64,000 nucleotides of DNA from G963923955 sp963923955 (lineage in GTDB: Bacteria > Pseudomonadota > Gammaproteobacteria > Eutrophobiales > Eutrophobiaceae): contig OZ000552.1 in the NCBI GenBank assembly GCA_963923955.1, forward strand, positions 248,001 to 312,000. The letters are read 5' to 3'. Position 1 is the stretch's first letter. Each line of letters opens with the position of its first letter. Positions 19,549-27,399 of this stretch are shown here, piece after piece. A program made the position numbers and the translations under genes. The notes under the pieces were generated by a model. The model did not search any database. It worked only from the letters and a program-made list of their open reading frames with translations, and was not told where the DNA came from.

Positions 19549-20754
19549 CTACCTGCATTGCGAGATTGCCGCTATCGCCTCCAGCCGCCGCGCTCGAATA
19601 GCCGCGCCGATCTCGCTGCCCTCTCCTTCTATGTCTTGCGTATTGATCGAATTGGCCGCGCTCAGGTAATCAAGAAACCGCTCGGCTTGGGGATAGTCCC
19701 GCTGTTCAAAGCCGGTTCTCCCGCGCGAATCCGCCTCACAGGCGATGAGAAATTGCGCAAAGCGCCCTGGCCGGCGCAGGGCGTCCATCTGCTCCAGCTT
19801 TTTCAAGATGGTATCCGCCCGCATCTCTTCCACACGATGACAATTCAGATGATAGCGCGAGGTCATGACCGCCAACTCCCGATATTTATTCGGGATCTTG
19901 AGCCGGTCGCAGAGTCCATTCACCAAGCCAACGCCGCGCTCTTCATGGCCGCGATGGCTGGGCCATTCCTCTTCTGGTGTCGTGCCCTTGCCCAAGTCAT
20001 GCACCAGGGCGGCAAAGCGAACCAGCGGGTCTTTTGATAATCTACAAGCCTGCTCCAGCACCATCATGGTATGGATGCCGCTGTCTATCTCCGGGTGATG
20101 CACCGCCGGTTGCGGTACGCCGAATAACTGCTGTATCTCCGGGAAGATAGTCGCCAGGGCATGGCATTCCCGCAATACCTTGAAAAAGTTCACCGGCGCC
20201 GGCTCATTCAGCGCACGTTCAACTTCCACCCAGATACGCTCCGGCGCCAGCGTCTGAAGCTCGCCGGATTGACTGATCGCCTGCATCAGCCGCATGGTTT
20301 CCTCAGCAACAGCAAAATCAAGGCGGGCGGCAAAGCGCGCCACCCGCAGCACGCGCAGGGGGTCTTCGCTGAAGGCCGGCGAGACATGGCGCAGCAGCCC
20401 GGCGTTGAGATCAGCGACACCGCCGAAGGGGTCGATGACCGCGCCGTTTTCATCTTGGGCGATGGCGTTGATGGTCAAGTCGCGCCGCTGTAAGTCGGCT
20501 TCCAGCGTTACCTCCGGCGCGGCGTTGAAATGAAAGCCCTTATAACCCGGCGCCGTTTTGCGCTCGGTTCGGGCCAGGGCATATTGCTCATGGGTCTGCG
20601 GATGCAAAAAGACCGGGAAATCCTTGCCGACCGCCCGGTAGCCCAGGCCCTCCATCTCGGCTGGTGTGCTGCCCACGACCACCCAGTCTCGATCTGCAAG
20701 CGGCAGGCCGAGCAATCTATCGCGCACGGCACCACCGACCAGGTACATCTTCAT
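19549..20754 (-). CDS. cca: CCA-adding tRNA nucleotidyltransferase with HD domain
   Basis: A 401-residue enzyme that builds or repairs the CCA end of tRNAs. The start MKMYLVGGAVRDRLLG at 20754 is preferred over an in-frame ATG at 20781, which lies inside the preceding gene. The catalytic region is LADRDWVVVGSTP (DxD in RDW) and RRDLTINAIAQDENGAVIDPFGG. A C-terminal HD phosphohydrolase domain includes FAALVHDLGKGTTP. This is the long gammaproteobacterial type. Confidence 0.94.
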   Translation of the reverse strand: MKMYLVGGAVRDRLLGLPLADRDWVVVGSTPAEMEGLGYRAVGKDFPVFLHPQTHEQYALARTERKTAPGYKGFHFNAAPEVTLEADLQRRDLTINAIAQDENGAVIDPFGGVADLNAGLLRHVSPAFSEDPLRVLRVARFAARLDFAVAEETMRLMQAISQSGELQTLAPERIWVEVERALNEPAPVNFFKVLRECHALATIFPEIQQLFGVPQPAVHHPEIDSGIHTMMVLEQACRLSKDPLVRFAALVHDLGKGTTPEEEWPSHRGHEERGVGLVNGLCDRLKIPNKYRELAVMTSRYHLNCHRVEEMRADTILKKLEQMDALRRPGRFAQFLIACEADSRGRTGFEQRDYPQAERFLDYLSAANSINTQDIEGEGSEIGAAIRARRLEAIAAISQCR

Positions 20755-20767
20755 TGCAAGCCCCCGC

Positions 20768-21700
20768 CTATGCCGATGCAAAATATTCGATCATGGCCCG
20801 GCGCATGGCGGCATCCGGCAGGCGGCCGTGACCTGCGGCCATGTTGTCCAACAGGTGTTTGGGTTTGGATGTGGCCGGGATGATGCAGCTTACCGCCGGG
20901 TGTGCGGCGATGAACTTTAGGAAAAACTGCCCCCAGCTGGCGCAATCGATCTCCGCCGCCCAGTCGGGCAAGGGTTTGTTTTTCACCTTGCGAAATAAAC
21001 TGCCGCGCTGGTACGGACGATTGATCAAGGTGGCGATGCCCTTGTCTTGCGCCAGCGGCAAGAGCCGTTTCTCGGCACGGCGATCCCCGATGTTATAGCT
21101 GAACTGGACGAAATCGAGTTTCTCCCGCGCCATGATCGATTCCAACTCCTCATGGTGGCGTCCGTGCGAGGTGGTGATGCCGATATAGCGAATCTTCTCT
21201 TGCGCCTGCCACTGCCGCAGGGTCTGCAAGTGTATCTGCCAATCCCGCAGGTTATGGATCTGCATCAGGTCTATTTTTTTCACGCCCATGCGCTGCATGG
21301 AACGCTGCATCTGCTCAACGCCGGATTCTTTCCCGTCAGTCCAGACCTTGGTGGCCGTGAATAAGCCGCTCGTGTTTTTCACCTGGCCGAGCAGGGCGCC
21401 GACAACGCTCTCGGCATTGCCGTACATGGGCGATGAGTCGATCAGCTGGCCGCCGTGGGCGAAAAAGCCCTGCATAACCTCTCGCAACTGCGGCATCAGC
21501 GCAGCCCTGCTATCGACATCAAAGGTGCGGGAAGTGCCCAGCCCGATCAGCGATAACTGCTCGCCGCTGGCGGGGATGGGGCGCTTGCGCATGTCCGGCC
21601 CGGCGAACACAGCTCGCGGCCACCACGGCAGCAACGCAGAGGCCGCCGCGCCTAGTTTTAATAGCTGCCGCCGGGAAAGCAGGGCGTGTCGAGTTGGCAT
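20768..21700 (-). CDS. Tat-exported aldo/keto reductase
   Basis: A 310-residue AKR-fold protein with a twin-arginine signal (LLSRRQLLKLGAAASALLPWWP). The mature part has the AKR tetrad region: DSSPMYGNAE (Tyr), TATKVWTDG (Lys), and LMQIHNL (His), then NIGDRRAEKRLLPLAQDKGI and IIPATSKPKHLLDN for cofactor binding. The Tat signal implies folding with its cofactor before export to the periplasm. The substrate is unknown. Confidence 0.85.
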   Translation of the reverse strand: MPTRHALLSRRQLLKLGAAASALLPWWPRAVFAGPDMRKRPIPASGEQLSLIGLGTSRTFDVDSRAALMPQLREVMQGFFAHGGQLIDSSPMYGNAESVVGALLGQVKNTSGLFTATKVWTDGKESGVEQMQRSMQRMGVKKIDLMQIHNLRDWQIHLQTLRQWQAQEKIRYIGITTSHGRHHEELESIMAREKLDFVQFSYNIGDRRAEKRLLPLAQDKGIATLINRPYQRGSLFRKVKNKPLPDWAAEIDCASWGQFFLKFIAAHPAVSCIIPATSKPKHLLDNMAAGHGRLPDAAMRRAMIEYFASA

Positions 21701-21770
21701 ATTTCGTCCTCCGCTAACGTATGAAGGTAGTCTTGCTTAATTTAAGCGCAAGTTCGGCCTAAATGCCAGT

Positions 21771-23078
21771 TTATGAAGCGGCCGATGCCCCCGGCATAGT
21801 GGATGCGTCGGGGCGTGCGCGCTCGTAGAAAAGGCCGAGAGAGACCGCGACCACGGTCCACAGCAGCGCCAGGCCGGCGCCGATGCCGGCAATCGCCGTC
21901 AAGCCCAGCCCCAGGCCGTGGGCGAGCGCGGTATAGGCCCAGCCAGTCAGCATGTCCCCGCCGCGATAGACCACTACATCGATCACTGGTTTCGCCTTGA
22001 AGCGAACCTCCCGGCTCACCAGCGTGAACAGCATTTCCCGTCCCGGCCGGGTAATGGCGTAGTTGCCGGCGCGGCGCACGATCTGCAAGCCGATGAGCAA
22101 GGCCAGCGCCGGGGTGATAGCCACCATCAGCCAGCCCAGCACGAGCAGGCAGGGGATCAGCCCCAGGGTCGGGGCGAGGCCGAATTTGAGCGCTAAGCGG
22201 CCGGTGGCGAACATGGCGGTGAAAATGGCCAGGGTATTGACGCTCAGATCGATCATGCCCCAGTAGCGGGCGCGCTCGGCGCGATCAAACGCCACCAGCA
22301 GGTTCTTCAGTTCGTAATACACGAAGGTGCTGAGCGCGGTGTAGAGCAGGATAAATAAGCCGATGGCCAGCAGGTACGGGCTGCTGAAAAAATCCACAAA
22401 GCCGCGGTAAAAATCACCGCCGATGGCGTTTTGCCCGCCCGGTTTGGGGCGGCCGCCCCGCTCAGGGAAGGCGCTTGTTTTCTCAAGAAAGATGATGAGC
22501 GGGATGATAAAAAGCAGCAGCAGGGCGGCGAGTAAGAGCAAGGGATAAACCCCGAGCACCTCGGCGAACAGAACCGGGATGGCCGGCCCGGCAACGGCGC
22601 CGCTGCTGGCCCCGGCGGCGATGAAACCAAACAGGCGTTTGGCCTGCTCGCGGGAGAAGATCTCGGCCATGAAACTCCAGAACACGGAGACGTGAAACAT
22701 GGCGAAGAAACTGACCCAGACATAAAAAATCTTGTCGATGTGAACAGTGCTGGCAAGCACTTGTGTGCTGAGATAAAAGAGCAGGAAGGAGGCGGCGAAG
22801 AAACCATAAACCGCCGGCACCAGATAGCTAAAGCGGATCTTTGCCACGGCAAAACCATAGGCGATGACGGCGAGGCCGCTGATGAAAAAATTGGCCGTCC
22901 ATAGCCAGCTTAACTCGGCATCGCTCCAGTCACTGGCCATGGCATCGCGCACCGGCCGCAGGATGTAGTAGCCCGCCATCAGGGTGAACACCAGCAGGAA
23001 GGAGACCAGCACGGCCTTTATTTCATCGGCCTCTATCTGTAAGGTCTTGCCGAATGCCTTTTTAATCAGCGTGTGCAT
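21771..23078 (-). CDS. MFS-like membrane protein of the ATP/ADP-translocase (NTT) group
   Basis: A 435-residue protein with about 12 hydrophobic helices. The N-terminal third (LMAGYYILRPVRDAMASDW) and FWSFMAEIFSREQAKRLFGFIAAGASSGAVAGP resemble non-parasite homologues of the NTT/TlcA nucleotide transporter family. In intracellular parasites that family exchanges ATP for ADP; in other bacteria the substrate is unknown. I see no gene partner. Translocase function should not be assumed. Confidence 0.75.
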   Translation of the reverse strand: MHTLIKKAFGKTLQIEADEIKAVLVSFLLVFTLMAGYYILRPVRDAMASDWSDAELSWLWTANFFISGLAVIAYGFAVAKIRFSYLVPAVYGFFAASFLLFYLSTQVLASTVHIDKIFYVWVSFFAMFHVSVFWSFMAEIFSREQAKRLFGFIAAGASSGAVAGPAIPVLFAEVLGVYPLLLLAALLLLFIIPLIIFLEKTSAFPERGGRPKPGGQNAIGGDFYRGFVDFFSSPYLLAIGLFILLYTALSTFVYYELKNLLVAFDRAERARYWGMIDLSVNTLAIFTAMFATGRLALKFGLAPTLGLIPCLLVLGWLMVAITPALALLIGLQIVRRAGNYAITRPGREMLFTLVSREVRFKAKPVIDVVVYRGGDMLTGWAYTALAHGLGLGLTAIAGIGAGLALLWTVVAVSLGLFYERARPDASTMPGASAAS

Positions 23079-23162
23079 GCGGATTTTTCTTTTGCCGACA
23101 AGTCAAGTCCGGCCTTCTACCTTTTGCCGGTGCGCCGGCAAATGCCCAGGCCCTGCACCGCC

Positions 23163-24149
23163 TTACTCGCGCCGGGCCTGTTTGCGGAACTGTTGATAGC
23201 GCTGGCGTTGGGATTGCCCGGCCAGGTACGCCGGCACGATTGCATCTATGCTGGTGCGCTGGCGGGCGGAGGTTTGCGCATCCCGGGCTTGGCAGACCGA
23301 GTCGCGCTTGGTCGAGAGATAGTTGTCCATGGAAAAGGGCTTCTCCACGCCGATGGCATAAAAGGCAAAACCGGCCAGATCAAACAGCAGCGCTTGTGTG
23401 CGCGCAAGCCAGTCCGGCAGGGGGATGATCACGCGCCGGATGCCGCAATGCCGGGCGGTGTATTGCACCAGTTCCTGCAAGGTATAGATTTCCGACCCGC
23501 ATAATTCGATCCGGCGGCCATGGCTGTCCGGTTCTTCCAAGCTGCAGGCGAAGGCTTCCGCCACATCGCCAACATACACCGGCGCAAAGCGCGCCTGTGC
23601 GCAGGCCAGTGGAAAATACACCGGGGCGAGTCTTAACAAGCCGGCGAAGCGATTAAAGAAACTGTCATCCGGGCCGAAGATCACGGAGGGCCGAAAGCTC
23701 GTAACTTGCATGCCGGCCGCCGCATGCGCCTTGTCTTCGGCCTCGCCCTTGCTGCGCAGATAATGACTGCTGCCATGCACGGCATCGGCATTGAGAGCAC
23801 TCATCTGCAACAGGCGTTTTATGCCGACAGATTGGCAGGCGGCGAGCAGCTTCTCCATCAGCGCAACATGGGCATGGTGAAAGCCGCGGCCTTTGCTGCC
23901 GCGTTCATTCAATATGCCGACAAGATTGATCACCGCATCGCAGCCGGCCAGTTGCTGCTCCAGCGCGATCGGATCATGGATGTCGGTCTGGATGAGTTCA
24001 GTATTGGGCAGCAGGATCAGCTTGCTGCGGTTTCTTTCCCGGTTGCGGGTCAGTATGCGCAGCGCATAGCCATCGCCGGCCAGGCGGTTGGCGAGGGTGC
24101 GCCCGACAAAACCGGCACCGCCCAAAATAGCGATCTTTTTTATCTGCAT
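23163..24149 (-). CDS. NDUFA9-like NAD(P)-binding protein (atypical SDR)
   Basis: A 328-residue Rossmann protein starting IAILGGAGFVGRTLANRLA. Further motifs are GCDAVINLVGILNERG and RLLQMSALNADAVHGSSHYLRSKGEAE (YxxxK-like YLRSK), then SVIFGPDDSFFNRFAGL. It matches the complex I NDUFA9 subfamily widely found in proteobacteria. Role uncertain, perhaps quinone or lipid metabolism. It begins four bases before the lytic transglycosylase gene ends on the same strand, suggesting coexpression. Confidence 0.84.
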   Translation of the reverse strand: MQIKKIAILGGAGFVGRTLANRLAGDGYALRILTRNRERNRSKLILLPNTELIQTDIHDPIALEQQLAGCDAVINLVGILNERGSKGRGFHHAHVALMEKLLAACQSVGIKRLLQMSALNADAVHGSSHYLRSKGEAEDKAHAAAGMQVTSFRPSVIFGPDDSFFNRFAGLLRLAPVYFPLACAQARFAPVYVGDVAEAFACSLEEPDSHGRRIELCGSEIYTLQELVQYTARHCGIRRVIIPLPDWLARTQALLFDLAGFAFYAIGVEKPFSMDNYLSTKRDSVCQARDAQTSARQRTSIDAIVPAYLAGQSQRQRYQQFRKQARRE

Positions 24150-24152
24150 AAT

Positions 24153-26138
24153 CTAGTTCAACGACAGCTGTAGTGCGGCGCAATCCAGCCCGGCCAGCTG
24201 CCGCTGCTTGGCCGGATAGACGGATTCCATACGCTGCGCCAATCTTGTGATCGTAGCCCCCCGGCGCCAGTCGTAGATGCTGGCAAAGTACAGGATACGT
24301 TGCACGTATTTTCGAGTCTCCGCAAAGGGGATCTTTTCTATCCAGATGTCTGCTTCCATGCAGCCGCTCCTGGGCAGCCACTTCCTCACATTATTCGGCC
24401 CGGCATTGTACGCCGCCGTGGCCAGGATCATGCTGCCGCCAAACCAGTCAGACATGCGGCGTAAATAGGCTGAGCCGATGGCGACATTTTTCCTCGCATC
24501 CAGCAAGTAGGCATTATTGTAGCGCTTAAAACCGATGAACTGTGCCGTTTCCCGCCCGGTGGCCGGCATCACCTGCATCAAGCCCAGCGCCCCCGCCGGC
24601 GAGCGGACATCTTCCATAAAGGCGCTCTCGGCCCGGGTCAAGGCCAGCATCCAGCTCAAATTGAGCGCGCGCTTCTCCGCATACTTGCTTAAGATGGAGG
24701 CGTACGGCATGGGAAAGCGCAGCGCCAGATCATCAAAGGCTTCGGCCTTGCCTAAGGTCAGGATGGCGCGGTCATGCCAACCCCAGCTGGCGGCGATGGC
24801 GGCGGCAATCTGCATCTCATAGCCGGTCATGCTCTTTAAGGCATGGTGCCACTCGCGCCGGGCCGGATAGCCCGTGTCGAGGTAGTATAGTTCCCGCGCC
24901 CGGACGATGGCTGGCAGTGTGGATAATCTCTGCCAGGTCGCCGGATCTTCGGATAAGGCAAGAGGATCCATTTTGTATGCCTGCCCGATCCTGTCCGCAG
25001 CCATGAAGCCATAATAATCGCGCTCATTGGCCAGCGCCTTGAAATTCTCATCCGCCGCCGCCTGCTCGCCGCCCTCTTCCAATGCACGGGCGCGCCAGTA
25101 CAGCCAGCGGGCGCGCAGTGTCTCATCGCTTGGACTGCGCTCAGTCCATTTACGCAGCAGGCCCCAGTCCTTTTCATGCAGAGCGGTAACAATGCGCCAG
25201 TGAAAAATGTCAGCATCAATCTGCTCCTCCGCCAGAGAATCCAGCAGCGCTCGGGCGCGTTGATGCTTGGCCCGGGCGGCTCTCACCGCCAGCTCGCGCG
25301 CTACCTCCCGGCCTTGCTGTTCGGAAAAAGAATAGGCCGCTTGCAGTTTCTGCCAGCGCGAGATCGCCGCATCGATATCGCTTCGTGCCAGCCGTTTTAT
25401 GCCATGTACGAGCATGCGCCTGGCCAGTTCCGTGTCTTTGTATCGGGCCTTTTTCATGGAACGTGCCGGGTGCTTGTGTATGGCGATCCAATCTCTGAGC
25501 TGTCGTTGTCCGCTTGCATCTAAACGCCGGCCCAGATACCGGGCCAGGCTCGTGTTGCCTTTTTCCATCGCCAGAGAGATGCGCTCCCACACCAGCTCGC
25601 TGGTCATGAGTTTGCTTTTATAAAGTTTCGCAAAGGCCGAATCGCACTCCGGCGGCAGGGACTCGCCGGACAACCACAAAGCGCGGGCGTCTTCCAGCAG
25701 CCGGGCCTGCTGGCCAGTCTCGATGCGCGCTTGCAGTTGATAGCATTGCAGCACGGTCTGCGTCTGCGGGGTGTAATAGTCGATAAAGGTCTGCCAGCGG
25801 CCGCGCTCAGCCAGCAGCTTGAGCCAGGCGCTGCGGAAACTCTCCGCCATCGGCAGGTCGCTGTAGCGGCGTAAGAAAATAGTAACATCCTTGTCCCGCA
25901 GCCGCCGCAGCCGTGGGCGCAGGTAGTCATGCAGCAGATAGGGATACAGCGCATAGCCTTTCAGGGTAAGGGCCGTGGCCTTGAAGCCGCTGATGTTGCC
26001 GGCTCTAAGTTGCTCGCGCGCTTGGAGAAACTTTGCTCGTTGCTCGGTCAGTGTCGTGGTCTGGGGTGCAGCAAGCAGGTGCATTGACAGCGCAGCAAGC
26101 GTGAATACAAACACCCATTTTGAAACTTTACGCGGCAT
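24153..26138 (-). CDS. slt: Soluble lytic murein transglycosylase (Slt70-like)
   Basis: A 661-residue periplasmic enzyme. Residues 1-23 form a signal peptide (WVFVFTLAALSMHLLA). A long alpha-helical superhelix follows to about residue 470. The C-terminal catalytic domain has TRAESAFMEDVRSPAGALGLMQ (catalytic Glu), VMPATGRETAQ and TAAYNAGPNNVRKWLP. It cleaves glycan strands to 1,6-anhydromuropeptides. Length matches Slt70. Confidence 0.93.
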   Translation of the reverse strand: MPRKVSKWVFVFTLAALSMHLLAAPQTTTLTEQRAKFLQAREQLRAGNISGFKATALTLKGYALYPYLLHDYLRPRLRRLRDKDVTIFLRRYSDLPMAESFRSAWLKLLAERGRWQTFIDYYTPQTQTVLQCYQLQARIETGQQARLLEDARALWLSGESLPPECDSAFAKLYKSKLMTSELVWERISLAMEKGNTSLARYLGRRLDASGQRQLRDWIAIHKHPARSMKKARYKDTELARRMLVHGIKRLARSDIDAAISRWQKLQAAYSFSEQQGREVARELAVRAARAKHQRARALLDSLAEEQIDADIFHWRIVTALHEKDWGLLRKWTERSPSDETLRARWLYWRARALEEGGEQAAADENFKALANERDYYGFMAADRIGQAYKMDPLALSEDPATWQRLSTLPAIVRARELYYLDTGYPARREWHHALKSMTGYEMQIAAAIAASWGWHDRAILTLGKAEAFDDLALRFPMPYASILSKYAEKRALNLSWMLALTRAESAFMEDVRSPAGALGLMQVMPATGRETAQFIGFKRYNNAYLLDARKNVAIGSAYLRRMSDWFGGSMILATAAYNAGPNNVRKWLPRSGCMEADIWIEKIPFAETRKYVQRILYFASIYDWRRGATITRLAQRMESVYPAKQRQLAGLDCAALQLSLN

Positions 26139-26278
26139 CTGATTAGTTTTGTTCCTTAAAAAAACATAGAGGCACTATCTTAGCGCAAATCGTATTTCTA
26201 AGCATGGTAGAATATTCAAGGCAAGGCACACAGTCGCAAGAGTAGCATCATCATTTAATAGTGAATGAGGAGTGAAAC

Positions 26279-26563
26279 ATGGCAACAGCAAGCTGGAACG
26301 GTGCGGTGCTGGCAGAGAGTGATCGCTTTGAAATCGTAGAGGGCAATGTCTACTTTCCGCCGCATACAATTAACCAAGCCTACTTCAAGACAAGCGATAC
26401 CCACACCAACTGCCCCTGGAAGGGCACCGCGAGTTACTATGATATTGAGGTGGAAGGACAGACCAACAAGGACGCCGCCTGGTATTACCCGGCACCAAAA
26501 GACAAGGCCAAAAACATTCAAGGCTACGTGGCATTTTGGAAGGGGGTTGAGGTGAGTGAGTAG
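26279..26563 (+). CDS. DUF427 domain protein
   Basis: A 94-residue cytosolic protein. Family stretches are MATASWNGAVLAESDRFEIVEGNVYFPP, TNCPWKGTASYYDIEVEG and AAWYYPAPKDKAKNIQGYVAFWKGVEV. Function is unknown. The ATG follows GAGGAGTG, a good ribosome site. It stands alone between the divergent slt gene and a short frame at 26603. Confidence 0.88.
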   Translation: MATASWNGAVLAESDRFEIVEGNVYFPPHTINQAYFKTSDTHTNCPWKGTASYYDIEVEGQTNKDAAWYYPAPKDKAKNIQGYVAFWKGVEVSE

Positions 26564-26602
26564 TTTGCAAGTTTCCCTTAAACCATGTGGCGCAGCAACG
26601 CC

Positions 26603-26704
26603 ATGAAAAGAAAACGGCTGCTATCATCCGCCCTTGTGCTCGGCCTCACTGCTGCAACAGCCAGGGCGGATAGTCCGACCGGGGGCTATTTCTTCAGGAG
26701 ATAG
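26603..26704 (+). CDS. Short signal-peptide ORF, possibly a gene remnant
   Basis: A 33-codon frame starting MKRKRLLSSALVLGLTAATA, a textbook Sec signal peptide, cleaved probably after ARA before DSPTGG. It stops at TAG 26702-26704. A longer in-frame start exists at 26585. Its 3' end overlaps the convergent membrane-protein gene of the first RHH module by 19 bases. It may be a small secreted peptide, or the 5' end of a gene cut off when that module arrived. No ribosome site is obvious, so the call is tentative. Confidence 0.4.
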   Translation: MKRKRLLSSALVLGLTAATARADSPTGGYFFRR

Positions 26705-26952
26705 CCGATGATCCCGCCGGTTGCTGCGGACAAAATTGACATCGCCCATTTCTTCGCCTCAAGAGTAGCTTGTGCGTCTTGCAATGTGCTAAGACATAGC
26801 CATGCAATAATCACCACAAAGGCAATGGCCAGCATAAAAACCACCAACTCCTTAAACAGCCGGACATACATCTCCGCGCTGCTTTCTTCCTTGTCGATCG
26901 AGACCGAGTAGTTATGCCCGACGGGCGGGCGGTTTAGGTCAATCCGGCTCAC
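26686..26952 (-). CDS. Two-helix small membrane protein of RHH module 1
   Basis: An 88-residue protein I do not recognise. Residues 1-35 are charged (KEESSAEMYVRLFKE at 21-35). Helix 1 spans about 36-57 and helix 2 about 69-86, with the C-terminus at YLLKK. The loop holds the acidic/basic stretch EAKKWA. The start codon overlaps the stop of the preceding RHH gene (ATGA), so translation is probably coupled. Two further genes in the window share this size, topology and position. Function unknown. Confidence 0.7.
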   Translation of the reverse strand: MSRIDLNRPPVGHNYSVSIDKEESSAEMYVRLFKELVVFMLAIAFVVIIAWLCLSTLQDAQATLEAKKWAMSILSAATGGIIGYLLKK

Positions 26953-27155
26953 AACCCGATGATTTCCGTCTCCAGTTTATTCGTCTCCGGCTGCGCCAGC
27001 CCGATTTTAAGCCCCCTGGACTGGCCCTCTCGGGCGGCCAGGTAGAGTTGCAGCGCCTTGCGCAGCACCTCGTTTTTGCTGATTTCGGCCTCCGCCGCCG
27101 TCCGCTCAATCGCCTTTGTCAGATCATCTGAGAGCGTTACACTGAATCTGGTCAT
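26949..27155 (-). CDS. Ribbon-helix-helix DNA-binding protein of module 1
   Basis: A 68-residue CopG/Arc-type protein. The beta-strand is TRFSVTLSDDL, followed by helices KAIERTAAEAEISKNEVLRK and ALQLYLAAREG. A distinct C-terminal tail GLKIGLAQPETNKLETEIIG follows. The ATG at 27155 has a GGAGAGGAACC leader nearly identical to that of module 2 (GGAGAGAAACC), so it is preferred over the longer start at 27170. It is homologous to the RHH protein at 55843. It probably represses its own operon through sites at 27184-27211. Confidence 0.82.
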   Translation of the reverse strand: MTRFSVTLSDDLTKAIERTAAEAEISKNEVLRKALQLYLAAREGQSRGLKIGLAQPETNKLETEIIGL

Positions 27156-27183
27156 GGTTCCTCTCCGCATCTATTAAGTCAAA

Positions 27184-27211
27184 GTTGAACCAACTATACA
27201 CCAAATTGGTG
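27184..27211. promoter_or_regulatory. Candidate operator of RHH module 1
   Basis: The region contains the perfect palindrome CACCAAATTGGTG (27199-27211) and GTTGAACCAAC (27184-27194). Read on the minus strand, TTGGT recurs exactly 11 bases apart (27204-27200 and 27193-27189). A TATAGT lies between them and could serve as a -10 element. RHH repressors typically bind tandem short sites spaced about one helical turn, so this is a plausible autoregulatory site. Binding is inferred. Confidence 0.45.
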
Positions 27212-27399
27212 CGATAAGCCAGTGCCAGTATCCATCCATCGCCAAGTAGTCTATCGTATCCGCTGCAAGGTATTGGATAGCATAAGCCATCCGCCGCACC
27301 CCCCTCCGCATTGCAACGCAACACCAGGTGTACTAGGATAGCCCTTGCTTACATTCACATCGCCGCCCTTAGACAATAAAACCCACAGGAGCATCATCA

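Noticed and set aside
26949..27155. Classical toxin-antitoxin pair with a known toxin
   Set aside because: The partner is not a RelE/ParE, MazF or other known toxin fold; only an RHH protein with a membrane protein can be stated.
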